From positions 16,385,991 to 16,449,990 of the forward strand of contig NC_084718.1 in NCBI RefSeq assembly GCF_033807575.1: DNA of 64,000 nucleotides. Reading direction: 5' to 3'. Position 1 is the stretch's first letter. Each line of letters starts with the position of its first letter. Below the pieces are notes generated by a model, which worked only from the letters and a program-made list of their open reading frames with translations, had not been told where the DNA came from and ran no database searches. Both the position numbers and the translations under genes were made by a program. Source of the DNA: Cydia pomonella (Eukaryota > Arthropoda > Insecta > Lepidoptera > Tortricidae). Shown piece by piece: positions 9,601 to 22,400 of the stretch.

Positions 9601-12600
9601 AGGCTCTATTTTCATTTAAAAAAACCTTTGTTTATAATTTTTAATCTTAATATACCTCATAGAAATTGTTGTTAACTTAGTGGATACGTACGTTATTACG
9701 TCAAATTATATTTCGTTTATGTTTAAATCAGAATTTCTTCATGAGTCACATGTGAGTCACTGGCCCTGCGGAACTGTTTGAGCATGACCCATACGCTGAG
9801 TCGCTGGCCCTGAATGGGTTAACGCGATAAACTGGCGTGTCCAAGGGCAGCCTGTATCTGGGAGGATTTCCCAGAACGACAATAACAAGGTTAACATTCG
9901 CTGATTTCCGAGTATCGATTTGCCTAACTAATTGCAACTCTTGAACGATTGATTCTCCAGGCCAGTGGTTCTTTAACCGATGGTCTCCGAAGTTATAAAC
10001 AAAACATACCTTTATTGATATTATTAACTAAACCCAAGTTTGACAACGAAAAATCACGAATGATGATCTTGATTACTTATGTTGCCCAGGGAACAATTTA
10101 AAAATTCAACTGTAATTTGAATATTCCTAGCCAAACGTGTTAGTGTTATTTAGCTGTGGTTAGATTTTAATCAATTGGGTAAATTTAGTTGAATTATCGG
10201 TGCCTTTCAAATAACATGTCACAACATATAATAAGTTTTGAGTGAAATAACTCTGGACATTACATAACTACCCACACATATCCATAATATCAAGGTACTC
10301 GTAAACTTACTTTTTATCCAACTGCCGAATGAAGGTTAATTAATATTAAATCTTTCCTCAATGCTCATAGAACCGGTCATAAAACCACTGCGTATCAACT
10401 TTATGACCTTCATATATTTTTTCAATAGCCCGCCTCCCTCGCCTTCTCCAATATAATTTCAAAGGAAAATACAAACAAGTCAATAAAAAGCCTTTTGTGC
10501 CAAGGTCACGGGCTAAGGCAGACATTGCATGCTAAAACTGTTTGCTCCATAAATAAATTAAACGGCAGTTGCCCACGAGCGTATCGTATTTACGAAAAAA
10601 GGTATAGCATGACATTACATTAAATCCAGCAATGTAATGTAAAGTTTTAAGAGAAAAAATATGATGAAATAATTCAAATCATTGAGCAGAAGAACACAAT
10701 ATTGAAATCATGTGTTTTTAAAATAAAGGTAAATTTAAATATCCCCGCAGTGGGGTAAACTTCGGGGGCTCTGTTGGTAGAGTAATGGATCGGAGAATCA
10801 TGTTCGAATCTCGCCCGCGGCGGTGAATTATTAAATATTTAGTTTATTGTGACATTTTAACGCGGCTCAATTAGGGAGTTGTTTCGCAACCTAATCCCAT
10901 CAAGAACTGTCACAGGGGCTAGTTAGTAGACTGTCATCTAACACTTGGCTACTTACTATCAAGTTGTAACGAAGTAAATGCAACGAACTAGAACTATTAT
11001 AGAAGTCTGACAACAGCTCAAAAACGACCCACGGGAATTGTGCCGCGAGCAATTACTGTACAGCACGCACGTTGAATATTGTAATCTCAAATATTGTAGT
11101 GCAGCACAAGAGGTTTGGCGTATATAATTATATTTTAGCCAGTCAAAACTTTTATTGATAAATCACAACTTTTCTTTATATAGCGGGATATGGCGTACTT
11201 ATTGGGTAATATTCGAAGCTGCGGGCGGGGTATATTGATGGAAAAGGGATAATTTTCACTGATATGTGTCAGTCATATGTACCCTTTTCGAAGTCAAAAT
11301 TTATTGAGCGGTTCGTCTATATATATTCCCTCTAGGGAATGCAATAACCGGCCAAACTTCATAGCCGGTTACGGTTATTTTCGACAAAACATTATAAATT
11401 TACAATCAAGTAATTAAAAAAATACGAAAATAAAGGTACGGTTTTAGGGAATGTGAGCCCTAACATTTCGTTTTTAAATAAAACACTCAAAATACAGTAA
11501 AAATAAAAAATATGACGTTGGACGTGATACAATGTTCAATCAAAATAAATAAGAGAAGTAAATTTGGTATATGTATTTTGTTTATTCTACATATTTAACA
11601 CAAAAATTATAGTCACAGGTGTAACAGCCAAAAACGGCAGGATTTTGTAGTCTATGATAAGATCAATTCATAGAATATAAGTCATAAATAAATAACCGTA
11701 AGCAGTTATTCGAGTTTCCAATAATCGGTTATGAATTTTGTCAAAATTATCGGTTATAACAGATTATTTCGTAGTAGAGCACTCACCGGGCCGAAGACGT
11801 CGAAGACCTTGCCGAGGGCCTTAGCGCCGTTATCCAGGAACAAAACGCTGTCCAGGTCCACTGCAGGGGTCTCAGGAAACGCCCGCACTATAACTGAACA
11901 AACAAACACATCTTTTGAGCAAAAGTAAGCAATTTAAGAGTGCACTGTCCATCCAGTGGCACCCTCATTAAGGAATTGTGTTTTCTAATAAACCAATCCG
12001 TTTCCGTATAATCCAATATATTAATGTTGTAGTAGGCTTACTGATTCCCGAACTTTTGGTATTCGTCACATAGTTTTATTTTGCTTTATCAACCTAAACG
12101 GCAAATGGCGGCCGCTTTCTTTCCGTTTTTAAGTGATGAAGTCAAAAGCAAGTAATATAACTATATCACATAGATTGAAAATTGGGGGATAAGTAGGACA
12201 ACTGACCGTAGTTATGCAGAAAACGACCAACTTCACTAGTGTAACTTCACAAGTTATAGTGTAAGTCACTTTGACAAAAATAAAAAGTTGGTCGCTTTCT
12301 ACAGAACTAAGGTCATCTTTAATATACTGAATTATACAGAAATGAATTGGTTTATTAGAAAACACAATCCCCCTAATGAGGGTGCCACTTGGGTGGTCGA
12401 TAGTCTTAAGGAAGGAGATGCGTTTGTGTGGTGATTATGCATAAATATGAATTGTCCTATATCAGTTGCTCGTGTCCTCATTTCATATTTTTATAAATGA
12501 TGAGACGATAAGTACTCGTGTGAATTGGACCGACACACTTATTTAATTCAAGGTCGTCAAATCTGGGGCGCTCCGAGATTCCAAGAAAATCAAAACCGTG

Positions 12601-15488
12601 ACAATGGATTAAAGTAGTCGCATCAGCAAGCCCTTCCCAATAAAAAGGGTTGGTTCTCGGTTGGGACCCCTAAAGTGCGAGGCCGTGGGCGGGGGGCCGT
12701 TTCGCGTATCTACGCCACTGTCTTAATTCTAGAGCCGGCATGCAGATGGACTAAATGCCTACAGCGAACATCGAAATATCGTTATCTCCCTCTCTATCGC
12801 ACTAGCATATTGGAGATAAAGAGGACAGCAACAACAACAAGATTCAGACATGTTTCGCTCGTGAAGTTTTTAAGCACGCGTTGATGGACGGACACAGACG
12901 AAGCATGTCTTCACGACGAGCAATCTTCGATTTCAAATACGTGAGTGACCCGTTTTAATATATTTAACCCTTTTCCAGGCATAGTAAGATTTATCGACCA
13001 CATACGCGCCAATAGAATTTCAACTTAAGCGTTCCGATTTAAGATTCAAATTAGATTGCACTTTTGAGCAATGTGCCTGGTCTACAAATGAATCATCAAA
13101 GCTGGATTACTTGGAATATATTTGGATTTTTTGGGAAAACCTTGTAGATTGGTGCAGCCTGGAAAAGTGTTAACATCTGTGTGCATGTGCAGTGTGCATG
13201 GAAATAAAGGAAACAACAAAACACATTCTTCTGCACCTAGGGTCACGGGTACACTAGACAGTTAACAATCTGAAAACTTTGCTAAGTACCATAGATGGAA
13301 GGGTCATTTTATTTTGCATTAAAAAAAAGGTAAGCGATTTTGCAGTGTCTTTTTATTGAAGAACACTTTTGTAAAATAAGTCAAAGAATATTTCATTATA
13401 TAAGTAGTGCTACTTCATTTTCACGCAAAATTGACACAATAGTTGAGTTGCAGAAAATGCCTAGATTGCCTGTAAATCTAGGCAAGATTAGGCTAGTTAG
13501 TAAAACTAACTAAGTAACATGTCTGTGTCTCATGAAAGTTTTATTATTAAAACTCACCTAATCTATCTACAATGCTGGCTATGGTGCCGATCTTGGTCAT
13601 CTCCTGTGCCGGCAGGCTGATGGCCAGATCTTCAATTGGCGGCAGGTCATCCAACCCGAGCTCGCCCTGCACACGTGGAGGCTCTGCTTTCTCCGCACGA
13701 GGTGTTTCTGTCTCATCACTGGTCCAAGATGAAAAATAGAAGTATAATACAAACCAGGTAAGGTCATTTATTTGTGTGACGAACACAAATATTTGTTACT
13801 AATTCATGGGTGTTTTTTATGTATATAAGTATGTATTTCGTCACCTAGTAGGTACCCATAGTACAAGCTTAGTTTGGGGCTAGATCGATTTGTGTAAGAT
13901 TGTCCCCCAAAAACATTTATAAAAAAAACTGTTTGTTCTGTGATTTTTTTTTTTTATAAAGATAGAATTTATATTGTGTGCATAGATTTTGACACAATTT
14001 AATAGTTACATAACTTTATGCAACACATGATTCTGTACTTGTTGCACAATATGACATAGATAGTGAAAGAAAGGTATGTTAGAAAATCCCCAAAGTAAAT
14101 GGTCTAAAGCTAAACAGATGGTGTGATGACAAAAACTGACATGTTTACACCAATTGCAACATCCATTAAGACAATAGGGGACAGCCACTTGTCCATCCAA
14201 ACATAGTCCCCATTTTCTTCTCTAGATACTGGCATTATGGAAAATGTTTTTACATAATTTGATGTATAAGGTAGAAGTACCAGTGCTCGACGCTGCACTA
14301 ATACTCGACATGGGCACTTTATGTCAAAGTGACAAGGTTTAAGTTCGAATACAGAAAAATCTTCGTTGTTCAAATTTAACCTATATTGCCATGAAATAAA
14401 GTGCCCATGTCGGTGAGTAGTGCAGCGTTGAGCACTAGTACTTCTACCTTATTAACCATAGCTATGCCCCTACATTTCAATAATGTTGTTCAGCGAGGAA
14501 AATGAGGACAACATTTGTATGAAAAGACAATTTTGCACGGGTCCTCCACTTTTGTCTTAACAATACCCTATTATCCTGCTGATTTGTAATGGATATTATA
14601 TAAATTACTTTAGATTAGCCACAAGATTCACTGATGTGCATAGGATTGACACATATTTATCACACTTATCTACATTTGAAAAGACATCAATTCTCCCTTT
14701 TTTCTTCTTCAATACACATGTTATTGTAAATATCAATACCATTCCGGAAAGATCTCACATATAGCAACAAAGAATATTTGTGTTAATAATTTAAGAAAAT
14801 TGTAAACTTGCTTAAGAACTCACTGTCAAGGTCACTCTTTGATTTAAATGGCCTCTTTAATAACTACAATATTTTAAAACCCTTCTCATGCTTCACCATG
14901 ACCTAGCCATAGAATACAGATGACCTTTTGATCTAAGAAGTTTTGCATATCTTAAAACCTTGCATTTTTAATAGGTTATGAACATTGACCAATAAACTCG
15001 AGATTATTTATGTTTACAAACTATTATCTTTTTGCAATAAAACTGCACTTAAAACACCTGATTAAACAGAATACCGATTACTGCGTAATTATGACTTTTC
15101 AAACCTACCTGCTCGACAATTCTTCAAGAATGTCCTTCACTGAGTCAACATCACTGTCGCTCGAATCGCTAGACGAATCTGAATCCGAATCACTGTCCTC
15201 ACGGTATTCCGTCACTTCATACTCTACCACACCACTCTCCGAACTGTCTATGATCATGTGCCTGGACTTCTCTACCTCCTCGCGTGCTGAAGGCCGCGAC
15301 AACGGACCATGAGCGCAAGCATTTATAATATTATTCTTCAACACCATTTCACTTAGTTCCGCGGCATCTGAATCGTTCGTGTTATTAGACCGAGTCTCTG
15401 TATCGTCCGAATCGGAATCCGAAGTGCCGTATTCGGCTATTAAACTTAACGACACATTTTTATTATTGCTTTCATTGAGATTTTCCAT
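6660..15488 (-). CDS. Naf1: H/ACA ribonucleoprotein assembly factor NAF1 (C-terminus missing)
   Basis: Spliced, five exons: 15488-15109, 13718-13558, 11893-11787, 7791-7655 and 6821-6660. All junctions are GT-AG and in phase, giving 315 codons plus two bases. Residues 1-127 are acidic and Ser-rich (SLIAEYGTSDSDSDD). The Gar1/Naf1 core follows: GELGLDDLPPIEDL, then VDLDSVLFLDNGAKALGKVF, then VTEPHYCVRFNS, then LMKVKGSDASWLNDVE across the exon 4/5 join. Exon 5 ends in a Lys/Glu-rich tail. NAF1 is a nuclear chaperone that loads NHP2-dyskerin-NOP10 before GAR1 replaces it. The donor after exon 5 (CCCAG then GTACCT) is acceptable but not ideal; reading on would enter a mobile element. I found no Pro/Gln-rich last exon in 1-6640, so the gene is incomplete here or ends differently. 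Confidence 0.87.
7030..7290 (+). mobile_element. tRNA-derived SINE family A, full copy in Naf1 intron 4
   Basis: tRNA-like head with TGGCCTAGTGGGTAGTGACC (A box) and GGTTCAAATCC (B box), then a body ending near GGACTTAGTCAATTTGTG. A nearly identical copy lies at 45652-45905; fragments lie at 13755-13925 and, reversed, 44312-44420. Confidence 0.8.
7304..7425. mobile_element. Short palindromic MITE
   Basis: Arms TAGCCGGGTCCACACAGAGC and its near-perfect inverse ending GTGTGGACCCGGCTA; no coding capacity. Confidence 0.6.
7580..7645 (-). pseudogene. Degenerate partial copy of Naf1 exon 4
   Basis: Matches the 5' half of Naf1 exon 4, sharing GCGCCGGCCTGTACG, AGTTGAAGCG and GCAGTAGTG. A gap of about 12 bases breaks the frame and no splice acceptor is kept. 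It lies about ten bases beyond the 3' end of the real exon, so it is a local tandem duplication. Confidence 0.7.
8177..9821. mobile_element. Possible DNA element with TTAACCCATTCA ends
   Basis: TTAACCCATTCATGGCCA near 8177 is inverted as TGGCCCTGAATGGGTTAA near 9805. CCCATACNCTGAGTC motifs recur inside. No transposase was found. The low complexity of evidence makes this tentative. Confidence 0.3.
10764..10832 (+). repeat. tRNA-like pseudogene or SINE head
   Basis: GGCTCTGTTGGTAGAGTAATG resembles an A box region and GTTCGAATCTC a B box, but the acceptor arms pair poorly. It is not a functional tRNA as read here. Confidence 0.4.
11955..12389. mobile_element. MITE with 43 bp inverted ends in Naf1 intron 2
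   Basis: Arm 11955-11997 (AGTGGCACCCTCATTAAGGA...) is inverted at 12346-12389 with about three mismatches. The interior is non-coding. Confidence 0.65.
13755..13925 (+). mobile_element. SINE family A, head-less diverged copy
   Basis: Shares the body (TTCATGGGTGTTTT, then TGTATATAAGTA, then GATTTGTGTAAGATTGTCC) with the copy at 7030 but lacks the tRNA head. Confidence 0.6.
14267..14451. mobile_element. Palindromic MITE in Naf1 intron 1
   Basis: Ends TAAGGTAGAAGTACCAGTGC and inverse GCACTAGTACTTCTACCTTA; homology extends about 60 bases inward on each side, including GTGCCCATGTCG. Confidence 0.65.
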
Positions 15489-16418
15489 TGTGACGACTGG
15501 TGCGTGAATCCGCGTGCACTAAATAAAATGTTCTACCTAGTCTAAATTATATTTAACACACTGTTTGAAACTCTTGCAATAGGAACTGCTATTAACTATT
15601 TCTATATCAAATGTTTCTCCAGAGAAACTAAAAAAAATATTCTACAGAAAAACAGGAAAATGCACGAAAATGGTGTTTAGCGAAGTGACAATTCACGTTT
15701 TTAAAAAGTCAAGGTAGTTATGTTGCCATGTGCAAAATAACACAAGCTATTTGAGTTTCATTTAAAGACGCATTCGATGGTTCAAATCGATTTGTAATAA
15801 AAGTCGATTATGATTTTATTCTAAACTTTTTAAATTTCGTTATCGTATCCTGCAACTCTTATCGCATTCACAAATATGGAAATGCGATAGAAAGTCAGAT
15901 AATGAAATTTCGATTTTCGTTTTTGCGGTAGGCCCTCTGATCTAGACACGATAAATAAGCTTTTCTTAGTCCCCTAACACAAGTGCTTTCGTTCACATGT
16001 CAGATACTCCTGAAATAGGCAACATCTTGAAGGACTTAACAACTGGGCTATAACCGCGAAAATCGAAATTCGTCAATTGCGGGCATTTTTCTCTGTCACT
16101 CTAATTACGTCTTAATGAGAGTAAAAGGGAAAGATCCCCGCAATTTGCGAATTTCGATTTTCGCGGTAGGCCCCCTGGAGTCTCCTTTGAGTTTAAGAGC
16201 TTACCCCACTGTCGAAAACCTCAGCCAATGGTAATATGTATTATATGGACTGACGTTAAAAAAACCATACAAACACGCAAAATACACGATACATAAATCA
16301 AATAGTACATAGTCATACATACCACACGTTTAACGTGCCCCTCCCCCGCAAACATCGGTAGACTGTTTTATTTTGTACAGTTTGTAAGTTAATAAAAACA
16401 AATGAATTTTAAAACTTT
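15489..16418. other. Spacer between Naf1 start and the zinc-finger gene stop
   Basis: Holds the Naf1 upstream region, a MITE family M1 copy and a related fragment at about 15905-15950. No coding exon seen. Confidence 0.5.
16044..16178. mobile_element. MITE family M1, copy 1
   Basis: About 135 bases, palindromic: GCGAAAATCGAAATTCG at the left, CGAATTTCGATTTTCGCGG at the right, with CTCTTTTACTC-like middle. Other copies are at 39894-40010 and 58122-58258; fragments at about 12765-12830 and 34188-34260. Confidence 0.75.
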
Positions 16419-19400
16419 TTATTTTCCGTATTGAACATCACTCTCATCAGGTTTGTTATTCTTCTTCTTCCTCGGAGGGTGTGGTAACTTGTAGTGCACG
16501 GTCCGCACGTGCAGATTCATGCTGGTGGAGTATTTGAACTTCTTGCCGCACATCGAACATTCGTATGGAGTCACTCCAGTGTGCACCTGTAAAACAATGA
16601 AAATAATAAATTAAAAAAAAAAACATTATAGCATGCTAAATACATAAGTACTTAATTTATTTATATTTTTCATGATTAATTTTTGTCACACAATATTAAT
16701 TGACGGTTCGACAGTATTGCTTCCATTTTACTGATGGAAATTGCAAAACTAAATAATTCCACCACCAATCACGGCCACAGAAAAAATATTTTTCACCATA
16801 CCAACTGGTAAAGGCTCTTAAGTACCGATACTTCAAAACTGATCGAAAAGTTGCATTCTATTCTGTTGTAAACGGTATAGCGGGAGGGTTGAGTCAAACA
16901 CACGTATAGATAGTATCGTAGCTATTTAATGACTGCCCGGCGCGGACGCAGCCGCGCGTTATATCTACGTTTACTACATTCCCTCCACCTTAACCTAAAA
17001 ATACTTCTTAAAGTCTACAATGTTTTTGTTCCGCTTCAAATATCCTTCCCGGTAAGGTTCCCTCTCCGCCGGGATATCGACAACTGCCTGGTCGGCGACG
17101 GAACCGCCCGTTGCACCGGGTGATGCGCTCGTTGCAACGGGTGGTGCGCCCGTGGCAAGGCTCTCGTGGCAGTCCGACCACAAGAACGCATCAGTGCCGT
17201 CGTTAGGTTCGGCCGGTGATGGCGGTGCTGGCGCAGGCTTGCTCTGGCCAGGTACCGCTGCTGCAGATTCTGGCTCGACTGCACTGAGCGTGCGACAGCG
17301 CTGACCTGCGTGCTTGGGTGGTACTTGCTCGTCAAAAATGATGACGGGTGTTGCGTCCTCCTCCGGCTCTCTAATGCTTGAATTAGTCGGCTGCTTCTCC
17401 AGATCATCCGCTGTACACTCCCTCCCCCTATATTTGAGGAGTTGATTGGCATGTTTTTTTTCTAATTTACCAGAGTTCGAAATTCTTACTAAAAATAATG
17501 TCCGGCCTATCTTCTTCACAATAACACCACGTACCCAGAATGTCTTTTTATTTACTACACTTTGCACTAACACTGACTCTTCTAATTCGAATTCTACGTG
17601 ACGGTTACCAGAGTAGTATTCACGCTGCAAACACTGTTTTTCTTTGACTACTTTATCGAGTGTTGGGTCGGAAGGCGATAAGACGGCAGGTTTGAGCAAA
17701 TCCAGGCTACACCTCAGTTTACGTCCGAATAACACCTCCGCGGGAGATCTGTTAGTCGTACTATGAATAGAATTCCGGTAACGCAACAAGAAATCCTGCA
17801 ATTTAATATTTATATTTTTAGGGCTAGTCCCTGACATAATTATAGCTCTAATCGATTTTTTTATTATTTTTACATAGCTCTCCGCTTGACCATTGCTGGC
17901 CGCGTTATAAGCCGGCGCAGTGATCAGTTCGATTTTATTACGCGAGCAAAATTCTTTAAATTCCGATGACACAAAGGACGTGCCATTGTCCGAGACAATC
18001 GTATTAAATAGCCCAAACCGCGCCATCACTTCGCAAAGCTTATCAATGACCACCCGCGAACCATAAACCCTCCTCCCAACCTCATCCCATGAATCTAATC
18101 CCATCCTCGTCGCCACTGTTGTAAACGGTATAGCGGGAGGGTTGAGTCAAACACACGTATAGATAGTATCGTAGCTATTTAATGACTGCCCGGCGCGGAC
18201 GCAGCCGCGCGTTATATCTACGTTTACTACATATTCACATGTGTGGTAATGTAAATTTTGAGTTGTTTCCGTATGTTGGCTGGTAGACTTGACTATTTTC
18301 CAACATCTAATGATGATTTTGAATGATGAATATTTAACAACATTAATTTTGAATTGTTTTGATTTTGTTTGATATTTTACAGTAAGTATTTTCCTTGCGT
18401 TGTTGTGGTGAAAAAATTAGTGTTTCACACGGTAGCAAAGTTTGTTTAACCCTCATGCCTTGAAACCCTCGCAACGCTCAATATTCCATTATCGAACCAC
18501 ACGCTACGCTCATGGTTCAATTTTGGAATCTTTCGCTTGCTCAGGTATCAATTTTAAATTAGCACGAGGGGTTAAACAATAGCTTTGCCCCCTTATAAAA
18601 CAAATAACTATTTTATCACACTTGCTCGAAAAAGATCTTATTTCATGCGGGTGTGGTGATGACAATTAAGGCCTATTTTGTTCCAGCGGGAGTTATGGAT
18701 TGAAAAAAAAAAGCTGTAACTCCCGGAGTTATAGCTTTTTTTTTCATCTTCCAGATTTTAATTGCAATATTTTTTTATTTCAATGGCTTCCCGCACTTTT
18801 CTGTTTAAAGTGTTTGTTTGTGTGTTTAAAATCATAAATCATTTTTATTCCAGACAACATTGATCCATAGGTATATACATTTACAATAAAAATTAAAAAT
18901 AAATTAAATTAGGTGTATAACAGAAAATTTCTTAACTAGACATTAAAACTAAATTAACTGAGCATTTGATAATTGATCAAATAAAAATAACTTGACAATT
19001 CATTGATAGGTAATAATAAAATTCAATGATTATTAAAAGATTAAAATTGAAATTAAAATAAAAGTTAAAACGCATAAAGATATGCGCATTGCGCAGTCAA
19101 ATTTAGTTAAAATGTCAAAACTTAAAACTGAGAAGCAAATAAAATTTGGTGTATAACATAAAAATTCATGATTAGACATTCAAATTAAATTAACTGAGCA
19201 TTTCGTAATTGATAAAATATAAAATAACTTGACAATTAATTGATAGCTACGTAATAATAAAATTCATTGATTATCAAAAGATTAAAAATTATGAACCATA
19301 AAATTGGAATTAAATTTAAAGTTAAATGCTGTAAAGGCATGCGCAGTCAAATTCAATTTAAATGTCAAAACTTAAAACTATTCTTAAGTTATTAGGATAA

Positions 19401-22400
19401 TGTGGGAACATGGAGACTATCCCAGTGCCTTGCTATAGGACAATCTACCCTATTAGCCACCAGATTTAGTATGCCGTTGGAGCTCACACGTACTCGGCGC
19501 ATAAGGGAAGCGGTCCGTTTGCGCATTATGGCATGGAAACCATCTACTCGCGTATCCGCAAACATACCCGAAGCGCTACAGAATTTACGAAGACCCAACA
19601 ACATCCTGAATATGTTATTATACTGAACACACAAGGCGCTGATTGTCCTCTGAGTATAGTTGACCCACAGGCTGCACGTGTAAAAGGATTGGCAATATAC
19701 CTTAAACAGAGTTAACTTCCCTTGTACATCGTGCAAACCTGCGAGCCACCTACCCCGGACAGCCAACGCCCTGCGCTCCCTCTCAATGTCTGGATTGTCC
19801 GAGAGGCACTCCGTGACGCAGTGACCCAGGTACTTGAAATTCCTGGTCCTATTCAGAGGTTTAAGTCCTGTTTCTATGAGTTAATCTTCTTCTTCTTCAA
19901 CCCAGCGTTTTCCCGGCCCAGCGCCAGAGTCCGCTTTCCTACTTAATCTTCTCCACTTTGCCCGGTCTTCGGCATCCTCAGATGTGAGATTGTTCTCTCC
20001 CATGTCCGCTGTTACGGTTTCTTCAGTTAATAATGTGTAAAAATCGTGAAATTTTAAATCGGTGAAATACGTACCCGTTCGTGTCTATCAAGGTTCGCCC
20101 TCTGCTTGAAGGCCCTCGGGCAGCGCGAGCAGCGGTGCGGGCGCGCGGGCGCGTGCGAGGCGGCGTGGCGCGCCAGCGCGTGCTTGTCGTACAGCACGCG
20201 CGGGCAGCGCGGGCACGGCACGGACGGCGCGCCGTGGCGGAGCACGTGGAGCGCCAGTTTCGTTGAGTTCTGGATGGATTCCAAAAATAATTAACGCTGT
20301 TGAAGACTTTAATTTAAAATACCTGTATAAGGGCTCATTTACACGGTGCGAGAACTCGCATGCGAGTTTCATTACATTGCGATTTTTGATCGGTCGGTCG
20401 AATTGGTTGTAACCTGAATAGTCCGCAATGTAGGTAACTAAAATTGCATGCGAGTTCGAGTGCCGTCTAAACCAGCCCTTAATTCATTTCAATATACAAA
20501 CAAAGTTGCCCATATAAAGTAAGACTTTTTCTGTTCCACAGAGGTATCAATTATTGAGGATGACTTAAGATTTTATCTAACTATCTATAGTTAACGTATA
20601 TGAGTAGTAGGTAGTAGGGTGGTCCTTATTTTGTTCGAGGTTATATTTTTCTACGGCACAACCGCTTAATGGAGTCTCTGTCACAAAAAAAACCGATATT
20701 TTTTTACATAATTTTTTTCTAAGTGCGTTTTAGGGGCGCTACCGCACTTTTAAAATTTAGACCCTCCATACAATAAGATGTATTTCTTTTCGATTTTAAG
20801 TTGTAGAACGACCAGTCAGAGTGTATTAATGCGCAATTTTACATAAAATAACGGCGCTATTCTTTAAATCATATTATTAATTTTAGGGGTTCAAAGTATT
20901 GATTTAGAGATGCGTGATGCGTCCACACTTTCCGTTCCTAAGAAGCAAATAACAAAATATTCATCGACAGCGGTTGCCCGTAGAAAAATTACAAAAAAAA
21001 GGTATCTAAACAATCTTGACAAGTCTTTTTTATAGAAAAACGCGTTATAAAAATCAGTCACTATTACTTATGAAAGCAAAATAATGTAAACGATCGTGTA
21101 TGATTTATGATTTTTACATATTTGCCGTGACTTATTATTCAAAAGTGTTTTTAATAAAAAGACAAGTCCAAAATGGCTTACCTTCTTTCTAATGCTAAAA
21201 AACGGACTATAACGAGTAGATTAGATAAATACAAGGTTATCAAACGACTTCAAAACCATTACATAATGAAAAATTTGACTCTCCTATATGAAAAAAAGTA
21301 GGTATTTCAAAAACCTACCTGAAAACCTTTGCCGCATGTATCGCAAACAGCGGTCACCACGGGCCGGTAGGCGGCGCGTTGTGCAGGGTGCGTCAGGCGC
21401 ACATGACGCCAGTGCTCAGCACGACTGGACACCATTGTTTCACACTGCAAAAAAACTGGACAACTGCAAGTCGGACTCACCCATCGAGGGTTCCGTACAT
21501 TTTTAACTAATCTTTATATTTTTTATAAATTTATAGTTTTCACATTTTGCCCGTTACTTGTAGTGTAAATAAGACGATATAACTTGGCAAACTTCATTGT
21601 TCTAAGTCAACGGGAAGTACTCTATAAATTTCGATTACTTTGAGAGTGAAGAATAGTACATTACGATACAAGTGCGAATTACCTATTCGCACATGTATCG
21701 TACAATGTTTTACAGCACATATGGCCCTTTAACTGTTCGAGTAATGTAATATGCTAATTTTCGCACTAGTGCGGATAAGTAGCACCATATGTACTGTAAA
21801 TATATTTACAGTACATATGGGGCTACTTTATAGCACTAGTGCGAGAAGTAGCATATTACGTTACTGTGTCGAACATTTAAAGGGCCATATGTACTGTAAA
21901 ACGTTGTACGATACATGTGCGAATAGGTAATTCGCAACTCGTGTCGATTTAAAACACTCCCTTCGGTCGTGTTTTAATTTATCGCCACTCGTTTCGAATT
22001 TCCTATTTTTCGCACTTGTATCGTAATGTACTATTTTATTTATTACGGCATAAACGGCTGTATCTTTTTTATACGTTAACTTAGAAGTTTGATTTTTTTC
22101 ATAGCTTCAAGGGACTGTAGACATGAGCATATGCTTTTAATTTCAATGATACCTCCACGCGTTCCCGAGATAAAGGGTCTTGACAGACAGACAGACAGAC
22201 GGACGGACAATTAAGTAATCATATAAGGACCTTTGACCCTAAAACAATACCCCTAAAACAATGCGAATTCAGGCGAAAGGCTCCAAACGCCATTCTAGCC
22301 TACTTATAAAATAAAATATTTATGCCAATAGCGCATTATTATTCGATAATCGATACCTTCTCGTAATAATCGAGTCAATATGATCAGGTACTTTTGAATA

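Larger units (their letters stand above)
7792..11786. other. Naf1 intron between exons 3 and 4
   Basis: About 4 kb, AT-rich. Apart from the possible element at 8177-9821 and the tRNA-like segment near 10.8 kb I see no gene; the few short ORFs have no recognisable features. Confidence 0.6.
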
